Assembly (NCBI GenBank): GCA_944739405.2
Contig: OX123199.2
Location: 2,345,898-2,409,897 of the forward strand
Origin: Euclidia mi
Taxonomy: Eukaryota > Arthropoda > Insecta > Lepidoptera > Erebidae
Direction: 5' to 3'
Length of the DNA: 64,000 nt
Positions 1-10,979 of this stretch are shown piece by piece. The notes under the pieces were generated by a model, which ran no database searches, was not told where the DNA came from, and worked only from the letters and a program-made list of their open reading frames with translations. How positions within the stretch are numbered: position 1 is the first letter of the stretch; each line of letters begins with the position of its first letter. The translations under genes and the position numbers were made by a program.

Positions 1-182
1 CCAGGAGGACCCGGGTTCGGCCGGGCAAGATCGTTACTGAGTGTTCCGAATTCTCAGTAGCAGCACGGAGGTAACGGCCATAGGCTCGCCTTCTATTACG
101 TGGGACCTAAAGTTCATAAAGCGAAATGTGGTTGTAATATTACGCTTCTGCCTACCTCTTTGTGATACAGGCGTGACGATAT
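1..182 (+). mobile_element. tRNA-headed SINE, family A (5' end outside window)
   Basis: Starts inside the tRNA-like head at a B-box-like ggttcgg and runs through the family A body (ctcagtagcagcacgga, then ggctcgcc, attacgtgggac) to the tail (acctctt, ggcgtgac). The tail is a degenerate form of the cctaccccttcggggata block seen in other copies. A complete copy lies at 53129-53390. No coding capacity. Confidence 0.75.
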
Positions 183-243
183 AAAAAAGAGAATATAGTA
201 GTAGTACATGTATATGTATATGAGTACATGATAAGTAATCAAA

Positions 244-512
244 CGCGGCGATAGCCCAGTGGTGTACGTAACGGACTGCCGAGACGATGGTCTCGGGTTC
301 GGTCCCCAGTTACCCCGGGCACACACCTCTGACTATTCGAAGCTATGTGTGTATTAAAAATGTTAACTATCGCTCGCTTAACAATGTGCCCGGCAGATGG
401 CAATAGGCTCGCCTCCTATTACATTGGGAGCGAAACATATCTGGCGAAGTGTGGGTGTGTAATACACCTCTGCCTACCCCTTCGGGGATAAAAGGCGCGA
501 AGTTATGTTAAT
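244..512 (+). mobile_element. tRNA-headed SINE, family B, near full length
   Basis: The head carries a polIII A-box-like gatagcccagtggtgtacg and B-box-like ggttcggtcccc. A central domain (gtgtgtattaaaaatgttaa, tatcgctcgctt) resembles that of families C and D. The tail (ggcaataggctcgcc, cctaccccttcggggata) is shared with family A. This chimaeric layout is typical of SINEs that exchange modules. Other partial copies are at 8748-8905, 9228-9335 and 49040-49425. Confidence 0.78.
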
Positions 513-816
513 CAACCGGAAAAGCAATAGGCACAAAAATATTTGGCAAATAATGTGTGTTTTACTTATGAGGGCCAATTCTCGTATTTATATTTGAGTG
601 AGCTTGTAACTTGCGGCTAGCGCAGTAATGCTCCTCGCGGGTCGGCTGGCGATAGCCCAAAGCCAAGACAGCACAGTACACCTGTGATGTTATGAAGCCA
701 GTAAAGTAGGTCATTACATTTATTCAAAGTTTTAAAAAATCACAATCATAATTTTTACTAATTTAATTTTTCAATACCTTCAAAAATTCAGCTGCTTCAC
801 TAAAAATTAACTTTAA

Positions 817-1071
817 ATCGCACAGTTTAAGGATGATTTTTTTACTGGCAAACCACAAAAACTTTAGATCGCACAGTTTAAACGCTAAAATGTATTACAG
901 GAAAACCTTCAGTAATTTAATTAATCGATATTATTTGTAAAGCAGCAACTCCACTAACTTTTGACCGCACAGTTTAAACGATTTTTTTTTTCAGAACACT
1001 GGTTATAAATTATATTATTATCTTATTTTTATAAAAGTCAGCACTAAAATTAAATTTTAGACCGCACAGTT
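817..1071 (+). repeat. Four spaced copies of a CGCACAGTTTAAA word
   Basis: The word occurs near 817, 867, 963 and 1061 in AT-rich sequence, twice preceded by gacc. Spacing of roughly 50, 96 and 98 bp suggests a decayed tandem repeat or subterminal transposon motifs. No ORF is associated. The rest of 513-1954 is AT-rich with a GC-rich island at about 1085-1165 and 1600-1660; I see no gene there. Confidence 0.45.
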
Positions 1072-1954
1072 ATGTTCCTTGTGGAATTCACAACTCTCAG
1101 CGCGGTGCTTAGCGGCGAGACAGCCTCCTACACCCTATTATACCACCCGCACAATCACGTTGGCGGCTTCAGCAAGTTATTTGTAAATTTTAAGAATTAA
1201 AAAAATGTTTTAGACATTTATAATAATATAATATAAACTGTAATACAATATTGACAGGTAATTAATTTTGCAGCTTTATTTATTATCAAATTATTACATG
1301 GGTCAGGTAAAAATATTTGAAAAATATTTATAAAAATATATTCTGAGTAGAGAAATGTTCAAATATAAATTTCGTCATTCGGTTAATTCACCAGTCTGTA
1401 TTAAACACGAATAAAAAATTAATTTTAATTAACAATATAATTAAATAATTACAATAACTTACTCATTAATTCCGAAGTCGCACCCGACGATGTCGTGAAG
1501 ATTCACCGAAAATTTTACGAATCGAAATCTAAAACGATTTAAAATCACTTTCAGTTTTCATCACACATGAACTTTCATGAAACTTTAGGCTACCGCGTCG
1601 CGCCCCGCGGTAGGCCGCGGGTAACACGTCCGATGTCACCGGCGATTCTGCAGCTACTGTCTCGACTCTGCGTCACTAAATGACAACTCGCCCAGCATCA
1701 AACCTTGGCAAACATAGTATGATATATTACATATATGGTGACAACTTTGATCTATTCGTCCCTGTCACACTCACTGGAGCGAACGTGGGCGTGACAAACA
1801 CAGATGATGTGCATAGAAAGGCTTCTAAGTTTCGATGACGTAGGCTAAATATTATTATATGATCTAAATATTCACAGAATTTAACTAGAACGTTCCTGTA
1901 GCATCTGAATATACATATTTATTGTTGTCGTTGCGTTTTCCGCGTATAATTTCC

Positions 1955-2700
1955 GACCATTGTACAAGGAAACCAATTACGGTAAGATGATTATTTAATA
2001 TGCAAGTTGAAGTAAAATTGGGTTATATTGATTTATATTCCCAAAACGTACATTTAAAAAAAAATCTAAAATGTTACTATACTATGTCCACAAGATTTTG
2101 GCGCCCAACATGTTGCTCGCTGCGTAGCTTGAACTTTGTTGCGGATTAAGCCGTACTTTGAGCTTTCACGTTCGTACCAAAAGCTTGAATGTTTAGTAAG
2201 ATGAATTTTAGTTGCTTTGAACTGAACGTTAGAAGTATTCAAAATTCGTAACATTACTGATACAGAGTTAAATGTTAAAGACTGTTACGCATTTATTAAT
2301 TTTAATCGTTGTATAATATTTGTTTAAGGTTTATTAAAAGTGAATTCTTTGAAATTAAAGCTAGTGTATTATATTTTAAGTATTTATTTGGTGTGTCAAT
2401 GATTTTTGTATATGCATAATAATTATAAACAATAACGCGCAAAAAGGCATCGCGCCATTGCTCAGCGCGGGGCGTTCCGGCAATTGTAGATAACATATAC
2501 ATACTTTACTTACATTCTCCATTTGGTCGCGCGGTGGAAAATCCTTCTTCAGAATTTGGAGCGGAGGCAGACTGTGAGACTCGCTTTAAGGTCTACAGAC
2601 CTATCTCACTAAAGCCACCTCTAAGTTATTCTGTCAACCTATTGAGAAAGGTGGGAACTACGTTAGTATGACAAATCCATAACTTGGATAGTATACAGTT
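1955..2700 (+). repeat. Diverged ~700 bp direct repeat, copy 1
   Basis: Copy 1 aligns colinearly with 2788-3475. Shared blocks include ttgtacaag, aaccaat, acggtaaga, gattttggcgcccaac, ttgctcgctgcgtagc, ttgaactttg and ggtcgcgcggtggaaa. The tggcgcccaac word resembles a retroelement primer-binding site, but no LTR is recognisable beside it. Short ORFs inside are not conserved between the copies, which argues against coding. Confidence 0.6.
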
Positions 2701-2787
2701 CAAACCTTGCTTGATGGCACGTCTCTCTCATATTTGATTATTAAAAAAAACTTTTAAAGCGCAGACATATGAGAACATTTTATTGTA

Positions 2788-3475
2788 CAAGAAAACCAAT
2801 AACGGTAAGACGACTGTTATATAACATGCAAGTTAAATTAAAACCAGGTTTTTTACTCGCATGATTTTATTGATTTATAGTACTAAAACTTACAGTAAAA
2901 ATACAATTTTGCTGAAATGTTTCTATACTGTGTCGATGAGATTTTGGCGCCCAACGTGTTGCTCGCTGCGTAGCTTGAACTTTGTTTCGACTTTGGGCGT
3001 ACTGCGAGCTTTCACGTCCGCGTTAAAAGTATGAATGTTTAGGAATCTTAGTTTTTGTTGTTTAGAACTAAAAGTATATAAAATTTGTAGCATTACTATC
3101 TGAGCTGACTATAAAAGATTTTTGTATAATATTAGTTACAGGTTGACTAAAACTGAATTAATTAAAATTATACCTTATATATTTTAACTTATTTAGTGTA
3201 TTCAATATTTTCATATGCACATAATTAATATATTAACGATAATTGCAGCACGGGCGTCGCGCTTTCTTCTTTTGGTCACGCGGTGGAAACTAAGATGCGG
3301 GCCCGGTCTCAAGAATTTGGTGCTCGGTGTATGCGGATAATGAGACCAACTTAGAGGCGCTTGGAGGTAACTTTAGTGAGTAGGTACTCACTTAAACCAT
3401 CTCCACGTTCTTCTATCGACCCATTGTGAAAGGTAAGAATTACGTTATTATGACATATCCGTGACCTGGATGGTT
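2788..3475 (+). repeat. Diverged ~700 bp direct repeat, copy 2
   Basis: Second copy of the block at 1955-2700, in the same orientation about 90 bp downstream. Conserved islands (tttggcgcccaacgtgttgc, ggtcacgcggtggaaa, cattgtgaaaggtaagaa) are separated by strongly diverged AT-rich stretches, so the duplication is old. Function unknown. Confidence 0.6.
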
Positions 3476-4056
3476 TCTCTCGCGGTTGAATATAAAAGAG
3501 TTCTCCGCAGAGTTTAAACAAGAAATTGCATACTTACGCTCTGCGCCCATTAGACATTCTTATCGATCGACAGACGGTGCAGATGCTCCGCCATCTGCAA
3601 ACTATGTCCGATGCTGAAGATCGTCGCGCGCTCTTTGGAGGACTTCTCTGTTGTCAACTTCACGATGCAGGAAAGCCGCTATACATAATTATATTTACAT
3701 AATAATATGTAAATCATTAATTTTATTATTGTTATCTGGTTACTATAGAACAGATTTCATAGTTTGAGACTCCCCTACGATCATCTGTGGTGTAAGTAAA
3801 GGTGTTGTGTTAGTAAACAGTATACAGTATCCGATACACAAATACTTTAGATATACGAGTATAACGCCTATTAGTGTTGATTTGTAGATTATAGCTTGAT
3901 AATCCAGACTTGCAGGAAAATATCATGAGATGACCTGCGCGGTTAACCCGTCTTATGTTTTACAGTCGCCTTTTATCTACAAAGATCATCGGTCGAGTAA
4001 ACCCACTGATCTAAGGTTTGTCGGTAAAGCTTGCTAGTGTAACATAGAGGCTTAAC
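3476..4056. other. Unassigned intergenic sequence
   Basis: Holds a locally GC-rich stretch (3540-3680) followed by AT-rich DNA. I see no open frame with family resemblance, no tandem repeat and no RNA gene. Confidence 0.4.
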
Positions 4057-4215
4057 TTTATATATAAAGCTGAAGAGTTTGTTAGTTTGTTTGCTTGAAC
4101 GCGCTTATCTCAGAAACTACTGGTCCGATATGAAAAATTCTTTCTTGCAGTAACCTTAAATAACGTGGGTATAACCGCTGGTTCATCTAGTTATCCGTAG
4201 GTCTTAGGTCCATTT
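4057..4215 (+). mobile_element. Relic of a dispersed arthropod repeat (aaagctgaagagtttg type)
   Basis: Shows the hallmark string tataaagctgaagagttt, a gtttgttagtttgtttgc run, acgcgcttatctcagaaac and ctggtccgat. The same series recurs at about 5425-5690. The superfamily is not certain from sequence. The copy is truncated on both sides. Confidence 0.55.
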
Positions 4216-4779
4216 AAGAGAGGAAATAAGGATTAAAAAAATAAGTTTGTTTATTTTTATGAAATATGTTCTACCGTTGGTTTTAAAGTTTTATAAAATA
4301 TAGATACTTACCACTAGTACTTAAACTATATAGGACGTAAGCAGCTCACGTACCCTTCTCGACGCGAGTTACCTCGCACTATACAATTTAATTTTTGTTT
4401 TAAGCACATTAACACAAAAAGTAGGCCTGGCAATTTTTTTTTCTTGCCTCACTGTCTACATTCCTTTGATTTGACGTGATGAGGCTATATGCACGAGAAT
4501 TTGAATATGATACGAGACAGCATTGATTTGCGGCACCTCACCAGGCCTTGATGCAGTAGTTTATAATGGATTCACCTAAAGCATTGTAGACCATATGCAA
4601 GATACCAGAATGGACAGAATCAGATCAGAAAGGCCTTAGTTTTTTTAATACGAAAATAAGTTTCTTCAGATGAGTGGATACAGTTTGAATCTGAGCGTTC
4701 TAGGAAATACAGGCATCCAAAAATCCATTATTACTTTTCCTTAAATACATAGAGATGGTTTAGAGGTGATTTTATTAAA

Positions 4780-5100
4780 TAGAGTCTTGCTGATTGTAGC
4801 AGAATGGCCGGCTTGACCGGGGAAGTATCAGTAGTACTTGCCCGACCGAGACAGCATAAAATCGACTAAAACTAAGAGTGTCTATATTGATGCGCTTTGT
4901 TCGTTGAGCGATAGTGCTGGCCGGCTCTTCGTCTTTTCCTTCTGCCTCATCCCGCTACTTCTCCTATTCATTTTCAAATCGAGTTCGGACACGTACCTTC
5001 TGACTCCTCTGACGTAACGGATGTCAACATGCGGCGGCATCTCTTACCATTAGATAATCTCTCTGGTCGTTTACCTCTTATCAACTAAAAAATAATACAG
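4780..5100 (+). mobile_element. Possible LINE 3' end relic
   Basis: Ends with cttaccattagataatctc, tggtcgtttacctcttat and an A-rich tail. This resembles the 3' terminal block at 35970-36175. The GC-richer part upstream (ggccggcttgaccgggg) is unassigned. No coding sequence remains. Confidence 0.4.
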
Positions 5101-5223
5101 TTCAGTAACTTTTCTCCACTACTTTTAATTCTATAGTTTATGACGCTATGGTGACTTTTTTGTGTTTTTAAATAAATTGATTATTATATTTTTGTCGGAA
5201 CATCTTATCTGTATAATTATATA

Positions 5224-5690
5224 AAATCCTTGCGTTACTGACTGACTGACAGACAAGCTACAGCCGAAACTACTTGGCGCAAGAAGCTGAAATTTTGCAT
5301 GTATGTTCCTTAGAGACCGTAGGGGTGCACTAAGACGGGATTTCCCGAAATTCCCACGGGGTCGGGCAAAACGGGAAATTCGAAAATATGTGCGTGCGAA
5401 GCCGCTGGCGTCGACTAGTACTAATATATAAAGCTGAAGAATTTGTTTGTTTGTTTGTTTGGTTGAACGCGCTAATCTCAGGAACAGTAGTTCCTGAATT
5501 GCAACACTGAAAGAACTTTTCAAAGCGGACCAGTAGGTCCGAATTAATTTTTGTTTTTCAATTTTAGATAGGTCATTTATCGAGCAAAGCTATAGGCTAT
5601 ATAACATCACGCTATGAGTGACGGGAGCAGAGCATTAGCCCTAAATAGCGCGGGTGTAACCGCGAGCATCCTCTAGTAGGTTATATAGGA
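5224..5690 (+). mobile_element. Two adjoining relics of dispersed arthropod repeats
   Basis: The first relic (5224-5420) holds gttactgactgactgacag, agccgaaactacttggcgc and a purine-rich block ending near ggcgtcgactagtact. The second (about 5425-5690) starts with tataaagctgaagaatttg and continues with ctaatctcaggaac, agctataggctatataacat and gcgggtgtaaccgcg. The ORF spanning them (minus, 5146-5523) has no protein-family resemblance. Confidence 0.5.
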
Positions 5691-5820
5691 GATGCGGAAG
5701 TTAGATTATGACAGTAAATCTGTGGAAGAGCTGATATTCTATCATATCTGGTTAGACTAGTGAGCTGAACTCGGGCTCCAAGGTATAAGTGTTAGATGCA
5801 ACCGGTATAACACTAGAGTT
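5690..5820 (+). mobile_element. SINE family D tail relic
   Basis: Degenerate match to the family D tail: gtggaagagctgatattct, atctggttagactagtgagc, then ataacactagag. Compare 54770-54850. Strongly diverged, so an old copy. Confidence 0.4.
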
Positions 5821-6279
5821 ATCCTATGGTCTATATATTAGTATACCTATGGTCTTAGGACCATAACCATTATGTAATGATATATTATAACCTTTGATAA
5901 TACAAGGTGATTTAAATAATATCTTACAGTGGATAGTATAGATTAAATAAAAAATATTGTTGCTATGCGACAAAATAATTATTTTGCATTGAAATAAATA
6001 AGATTTGTTTGATTTATTGCTATTCAATCTCGTATCGTCGCGCGTTGATGACTGGGCTCGACTGCTCGGGATGTGAACCGCCGCAGCACTGCAGCCGTTG
6101 ATTATTGGTTATGAAGATGAATTGACAGGTTCTAATACCAGCTAAGAAGCTCTGGAGTCAAACCTGCAGTCAAACTCCTTGACCTCTGACGACGTTCTTC
6201 TGTCGTAATATGTATTACATAACCTTTAAATTCTAAATGGTTGGGTTATATCTTTATGAAAAGGTACTTACTAATTATG

Positions 6280-6530
6280 AAATAATAATAATATTCTACA
6301 ACATACACACAGCACTATCGGGCCCCAAACTTAGCAGAACTTGTACTATGGATAAACGTAATTATGTATTTTTTTTAAATACGTACATATGATACATAGA
6401 AACATCCAGACCAAGATAAATTTTCCATGTACACACACAAATGTTTAATTTAAACGGGAATCGAGCCCGCGACCTTCGGTGTAGGTGTCGGTCACACTCC
6501 CGCTACGCCACTGGCAACGGGCTGTCCCTA
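6280..6530 (-). mobile_element. tRNA-headed SINE, family E, full-length-like
   Basis: Read on the minus strand, the head is tggcgtagcgggagtgtgac with B-box-like gggctcgattcccg. The body contains tttgtgtgtgtacatgg and ggatgtttctat. The 3' end is the block that reads aataatattctacaacatac on the plus strand. The same order appears in the interrupted copy at 54335-54985. Confidence 0.72.
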
Positions 6531-6860
6531 CTAATACGTCCCTAATATGGAATGTCATAATATGTCTCAAACTTAGCGCGTTGTGCATAAGCTTTCTTTA
6601 TAACGAAGTTGACATTATGCAAATAATTTATTTATAAAAAAGCCTTCGTTTGTTTGGCCTTCGTTTTGTTTCAGCCCTGAGTGACTCTAGCGGGACTCCA
6701 CGCGGATATTAATTGAATAGTTTACGAATTGTATTATTGGAGTGGCCATCAGGCTAGTCTGGAGTAAATCCGATTGGGCGGAAAATCCCAATGTGAAATA
6801 TATATTGTGACTGTTGCCTTTTTCACGTATTAAAATGAATTGGAAACCAAACAGAGGGAG

Positions 6861-6882
6861 ATATATATATATATATATATAT
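6861..6882. repeat. Short TA microsatellite
   Basis: Eleven uninterrupted AT dinucleotides. Confidence 0.9.
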
Positions 6883-7404
6883 AGATTAGACAGATACCTA
6901 CGTAGATTTTGAATGCTTCGTACCACCGAGCTTGAGACATAATTCTTAGCAATAAGGGCTGCTCACCTGCAAAGCGACGCAGGATACAACATTAACTTCT
7001 TGCAAACAACTACAACCAAATAGACTCTCAAATACTGGCGCGAAATCTTATTCCCGTAGCTTTAGCAGACGCAGTAGGTAACCCAAATTAGATTTGAAGG
7101 CCATGCGGACGCTGTGAGTGCAAATATTAAATTAAATAAATATTTTATTAATTTATCATGAACAACGTACCTATATCAATTAAAATGCGACTTTGGTACC
7201 TAATAACCTCTTTATTATTTAAAGGGACATTATAAAAATCTGTGATATCATTCGAAAGGTTTGATCGCCATTCTAATATTCTTAAACACAGCGCGTATAT
7301 TGAACACAACTTAATTTTAGTTCTGGTAAATATGACCTGCATTTCTATAGTAGGTACATGTATGTGTGTCTAACCGAGTAGCCGGTGGCTTCGATCGACG
7401 GCGT

Positions 7405-7556
7405 AACGGCCCGGTCACGACCTACAGCGGCGGGCAGCAACGGTAAACCATTTCGATGTACATGGTGCGCTTTCTGCCACCGCGTCAGAGTAAACGCGCA
7501 CTCTTACATTGAAATCCGCTGCAGGTTGTGACCGAGCCGTGACACGGACACCTGCC
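7405..7556. mobile_element. Foldback/MITE-like element, CGACCTACAGCGGCGG family
   Basis: The two halves are imperfect reverse complements: the left has cggtcacgacctacagcgg and the right has gctgcaggttgtgaccgagc. Related sequence is inside both palindrome arms (21668-21828, 22228-22392) and at 35038-35192. No target duplication could be fixed, so the superfamily is unknown. Confidence 0.5.
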
Positions 7557-7669
7557 TCGTGGCGACGGGCCTCCACCCGCTACACGTCACCGCCAATTTC
7601 ATACAAAACTTATTGAAAGTCTTGTGAACAACTTGTTGCGAATGACTTCTGCCTTTAGTCAATAGGCGG

Positions 7670-7802
7670 TTTGCGAGGAGCCTTAGGAAGTAGCGTGCGA
7701 CAACAAGGTAGTTGTAGTTGATGGACCGTTTGCGCAGCGCCTTAGGCAGTGGCGAGCGACACCCACGTTGGCTGTAGTTCACGGTCCGTTTGCCCGGCGC
7801 TA
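7670..7802 (+). repeat. ~60 bp tandem repeat, about 2.3 units
   Basis: Units begin at the gtttgcg words near 7669, 7728 and 7788. Each continues with a cgccttagg-like word, a gcg-gcgac word, a gttg/gctgtagttga-cggtcc segment, and then the next unit. Units differ by several substitutions. Short ORFs on both strands follow the repeat and are not convincing. Confidence 0.55.
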
Positions 7803-8133
7803 AATTATCAAAGGCGCCATACCACCGCGCGTCAAAGCTTAGAATTAATACATCTGGTTCTACCTACGCATCTAGTTACACAGACATATACAATCACACT
7901 TCGCAGTACAGATATTCCTGGAACTGTTCATTTGGCAGCCGCGTCTTAAGGAAATTGGATCTGCTTGAGTTGAGAAGGCAGGGGTATCATTGAATTCTCG
8001 GTATAAGAACTGGTTGACTAGGTCTGTCGCCAGTTAATTGGTGCATTCGACTGATATTTATTGCCTTCTTGGAACCTCATATTGTATTATAATGAAGGTG
8101 GCAGTACCTATATAAATGTATTAGTAATGAAAT

Positions 8134-8550
8134 TGAGAGATGAGCCGTGTGGTTGACGGCATAGAACACAAGTGTCACCACCCCTTATCTTCCCGTGGGT
8201 GTCGTAAGAGCCGACTAAGGGATAACACGATGCAAATACTATCTTTGCGTAGAGACGGAAAACTCGACATCAAACCCTATACGACTGCCTCGTTGGTCTC
8301 GCGGCATAAATGTGCGCGTGGGATCGGGCGGTCCCGGGTTCGATTCCTGGGTCGGGCAGTGTTACTGGGTTTTTCTGTCACGAAATTCTCAGTAGCAGCA
8401 CGGAGTCTGGAAATGTGCCCGGTACGGCAATAAGCTCGCCCCTTATTACGTGGGACTAAAGTATTTCTGGCGAAAAGTGGGTGTAGAAATACACCTCTGC
8501 CTACCCCTTCGGGGATAAAAGGCGTGACGATATGTATGTATGTATGTATG
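8134..8550 (+). mobile_element. Composite SINE, family A', with 12 bp target duplication
   Basis: Flanked by tagtaatgaaat at 8122-8133 and 8551-8562. Three modules are visible. The 5' module (gtgtggttgacggcatagaa, gtcaccacccc, gtgggtgtcgtaagagcc) is shared with family F. A tRNA-like module has B-box ggttcgattcctgg. The body and tail (ctcagtagcagcacgga, cctaccccttcggggata) are shared with family A. It ends in a (TATG)n tail. Confidence 0.85.
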
Positions 8551-8747
8551 TAGTAATGAAATAGGAAACCTATATTTAGTACCTATTTATATGTGAGGTG
8601 GTATTCCAAAAGGCGACTATAAATAAAAAATATAACCATAAGTACTATAATACCTATACAATTTTTTTTGGATAATATACTAGTCTCTCGTAGTCAGTAA
8701 ATTATCCATTAGAATTGTGTTCGTAGAGCAAAAATAATATAACATAA

Positions 8748-8905
8748 CTTCACGCCTTTATCCCCGAAGGGTAGGCAGATGTGTATTACACGCCCACACT
8801 TCGCAAGTTATGTTAGTCCCAATGTAATAACGGGCGAGCCTATTGCAAGCTACCGGTACGGGTACGGGTACATTATTAAGCTATCGATAATTAACACGGA
8901 AGGCT
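8748..8905 (-). mobile_element. SINE family B, 3' portion
   Basis: The plus strand reads tatccccgaagggtaggcag, acgcccacacttcgc, cgggcgagcctattgc: the reverse complement of the shared family A/B tail. It is followed by the family B centre (attaagctatcgataattaa). The head is missing. Confidence 0.65.
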
Positions 8906-9227
8906 TACTAAATGAACATAATTTATTGCTTGAGTATAATATCAATAACTATTAACTTTTGCAATAGTAGATAACTCACAATGTGAAACAATTGCAGCTC
9001 CTTACAAATATAACATGTAAAACCATTATACTGGCAGTTAAAAAGAGTGGCCACGACTTTTATTGCCTGTTCTTTCTCGTGGTTTTACCTATTGCATTGC
9101 GAACGTAGCAGTAAATGTAAATGTAGAATCATCTAGTAATTAACTTTAATTTTTGACGTTCATAAGTGTCACTTTGTGGTCTAAATGAATATATGATTTT
9201 GAGTTTGAGTTTAACACTTTTAATACA

Positions 9228-9335
9228 TAAATTCGAGAAGTCAGAGGTGTGTGAGCGGGATATCTGGGAGTCGAACCCGAGACCATCGTCTCGGTAGTCT
9301 GTTACGTACACCACAGGGCTCTAACCGCTTTTTTC
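9228..9335 (-). mobile_element. SINE family B, head fragment
   Basis: Reverse complement of the family B head: ggagtcgaacccgagaccat (B-box) and cgtacaccacagggctc (A-box side). Only the tRNA-derived part remains. Confidence 0.65.
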
Positions 9336-9382
9336 AATACATATATATTCCAATTTAAAACAAATGCCATCATACAAAGATA

Positions 9383-9685
9383 AGGCAGCGATAGCCTAGT
9401 GGAAAGAGCGACAGCTGAGGAATCACGGCAAACGAATCCACGGCATGTGCCAATAATTTTTCGGAGTTTCGTGCGTATTAAATAGTTAATTATCGCTTGC
9501 TAAACGGTGAAGGCCAACATCGTAAGGAAACCTGCATGTCTGAGAGTTCTCCATAATGTTCTCGAAAAACATGTGAAGTCTGCCAAACAAACACTTGGCC
9601 GGCGTGGTGGACTATGGCACCCTTCTCACAGTGAAAACAGGGAGTGTATAATAATGTATAGAGGGCTGATGATGATGAACACACA
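9383..9685 (+). mobile_element. tRNA-headed SINE, family C
   Basis: The head carries the A-box-like gcgatagcctagtgg and B-box-like aacgaatccacggc. The central domain (gtgcgtattaaatagttaa, ttatcgcttgct) is shared with B and D. A distinct 3' region (gaaggccaacatcgtaagga, cctgcatgtctgagagttct, ggccggcgtggtggactatg) ends in gctgatgatgatga. Overlapping short ORFs are incidental. Confidence 0.78.
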
Positions 9686-9689
9686 TCAT

Positions 9690-10299
9690 TATTTCTCGCT
9701 GAACTGTTTAAATCAGTTTTTTGGCAATCTAATTTTATAAAAGTTATATGTATATGTTACAGTCAAAGTAATAAATCCCGATATTATATATACTATCTAG
9801 CCATTATATATAACATCTACTCAATTCGGACAAAGTAATAATTGACACCGAATTAATCACTTTATTTATACATATAATATCTTGGTACTCTTGGATGAAA
9901 TAATATAATAAGTGAAGTGAAGCTTGTAAAGTTTTATTTTTCAGTTCTGGACAACGATATGTTAACTGGCCAGGAAACCTACTAATAGGTTATGTTAGGT
10001 TTTCTTGTGACCCTGTACCTAAAAATAGGTATTAATTTAGCTTATTAAACATCGTCGCCTAACTCCACATTTAATTATAGCGTGGCTTGGTTATCACGCC
10101 ACGCGTATCGGAATGGTAAAGCAAGTAATTCGTATCGTATTTGGGTCATACACAAAAAGTGAACATTGCAAAATATTTAAAATAAAACTTCACGAATTTT
10201 TATGAAACATTATATTTATTTAAAGTTAGCTTATGTTATGCTAACAATAATATCACTAGAGATCAGTCTTGGATATTTTAGGAATTAATCACGTTTTTA
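9690..10299. other. Unassigned AT-rich intergenic sequence
   Basis: AT-rich with no resolvable gene, tandem repeat or element end. Confidence 0.4.
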
Positions 10300-10554
10300 G
10301 TTTTTTCACGTCTACAGAAGAGATTGAGTTGTCTACAGAAGGAAACAAAAATTTACCTTACATAATCATATCAATAAGATCAAGAATAGAAACAATAAAA
10401 AAATACTTAAAATAGAGTTCTCCTCAACCTCCAAACAAAACATAATCAAAATTCTATACCAATTCAGTGCAAAAAAATAAAAGGAAATTGTCCACAGAAC
10501 AGACATTATGCTTCTGTAGGCAAATAAAGGAACAGAATATTAAAATATATTATC

Positions 10555-10915
10555 CTCGTCAGAATCATCTCACATGGAATTCGTCGGTCGTTTTTTATGT
10601 GGTGAATCTTCAGTAGCTTCAGAGTCGTCTAAATAGATTCTTTCTCTTCTGGGGTTTATGCCTTTGGTTAAATATTTCGATAGAAAGATCTGTAGTCAGT
10701 CTATCTTTGAGGCTTGGTAAATTTGGCTCAGTTGGAGCCTCAGGAGTAACTGGAGCCGTAGGAGAATCACGGATAGACACATTCTCAGATAAAGAGTCTG
10801 GTGATCTTGATCCCTCAGGGCAAAACGGTGACATATTGTACAAGGATGAATTGCTTGTGGCATAGTAACTGAAACAAAAGATGCTGAGATTGCAAAAGCT
10901 GCAAGCAACATTATA
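10555..10915 (-). pseudogene. Broken C-terminal coding fragment of unknown protein
   Basis: On the minus strand a pyrimidine-rich acceptor-like tttgtttcag is followed near 10870 by a frame containing YNMSPFCPEGSRSPDSLSEN, rich in Ser, Pro and Glu. It reaches a stop at 10619-10621. Shifting frame just before that stop gives an acidic continuation (RIYLDDSEATEDSPHKKRP). After an in-frame TGA the same frame reads DDSDEDNIF and stops. A Ser/Pro-rich linker plus acidic tail suggests the C-terminus of a nuclear or transposon-encoded DNA-binding protein, disabled by one frameshift and one stop. I cannot name the family. It lies inside the GTCTACAGAAG word cluster, which may be its parent element. 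An alternative is coincidental open frame. Confidence 0.3.
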
Positions 10916-10979
10916 AAATACTAAACAAAATAGATATATAATGGAATAATTAAACAGTGAATAACGCTACTGTTTTTTT

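Noticed and set aside
5146..5523. 125-codon minus-strand ORF
   Set aside because: Lies over dispersed repeat relics; similar sequence elsewhere does not keep the frame.
8140..8433. 97-codon plus ORF repeated at 37304 and 48292
   Set aside because: The apparent conservation is that of the SINE A' nucleotide sequence, not of a protein.
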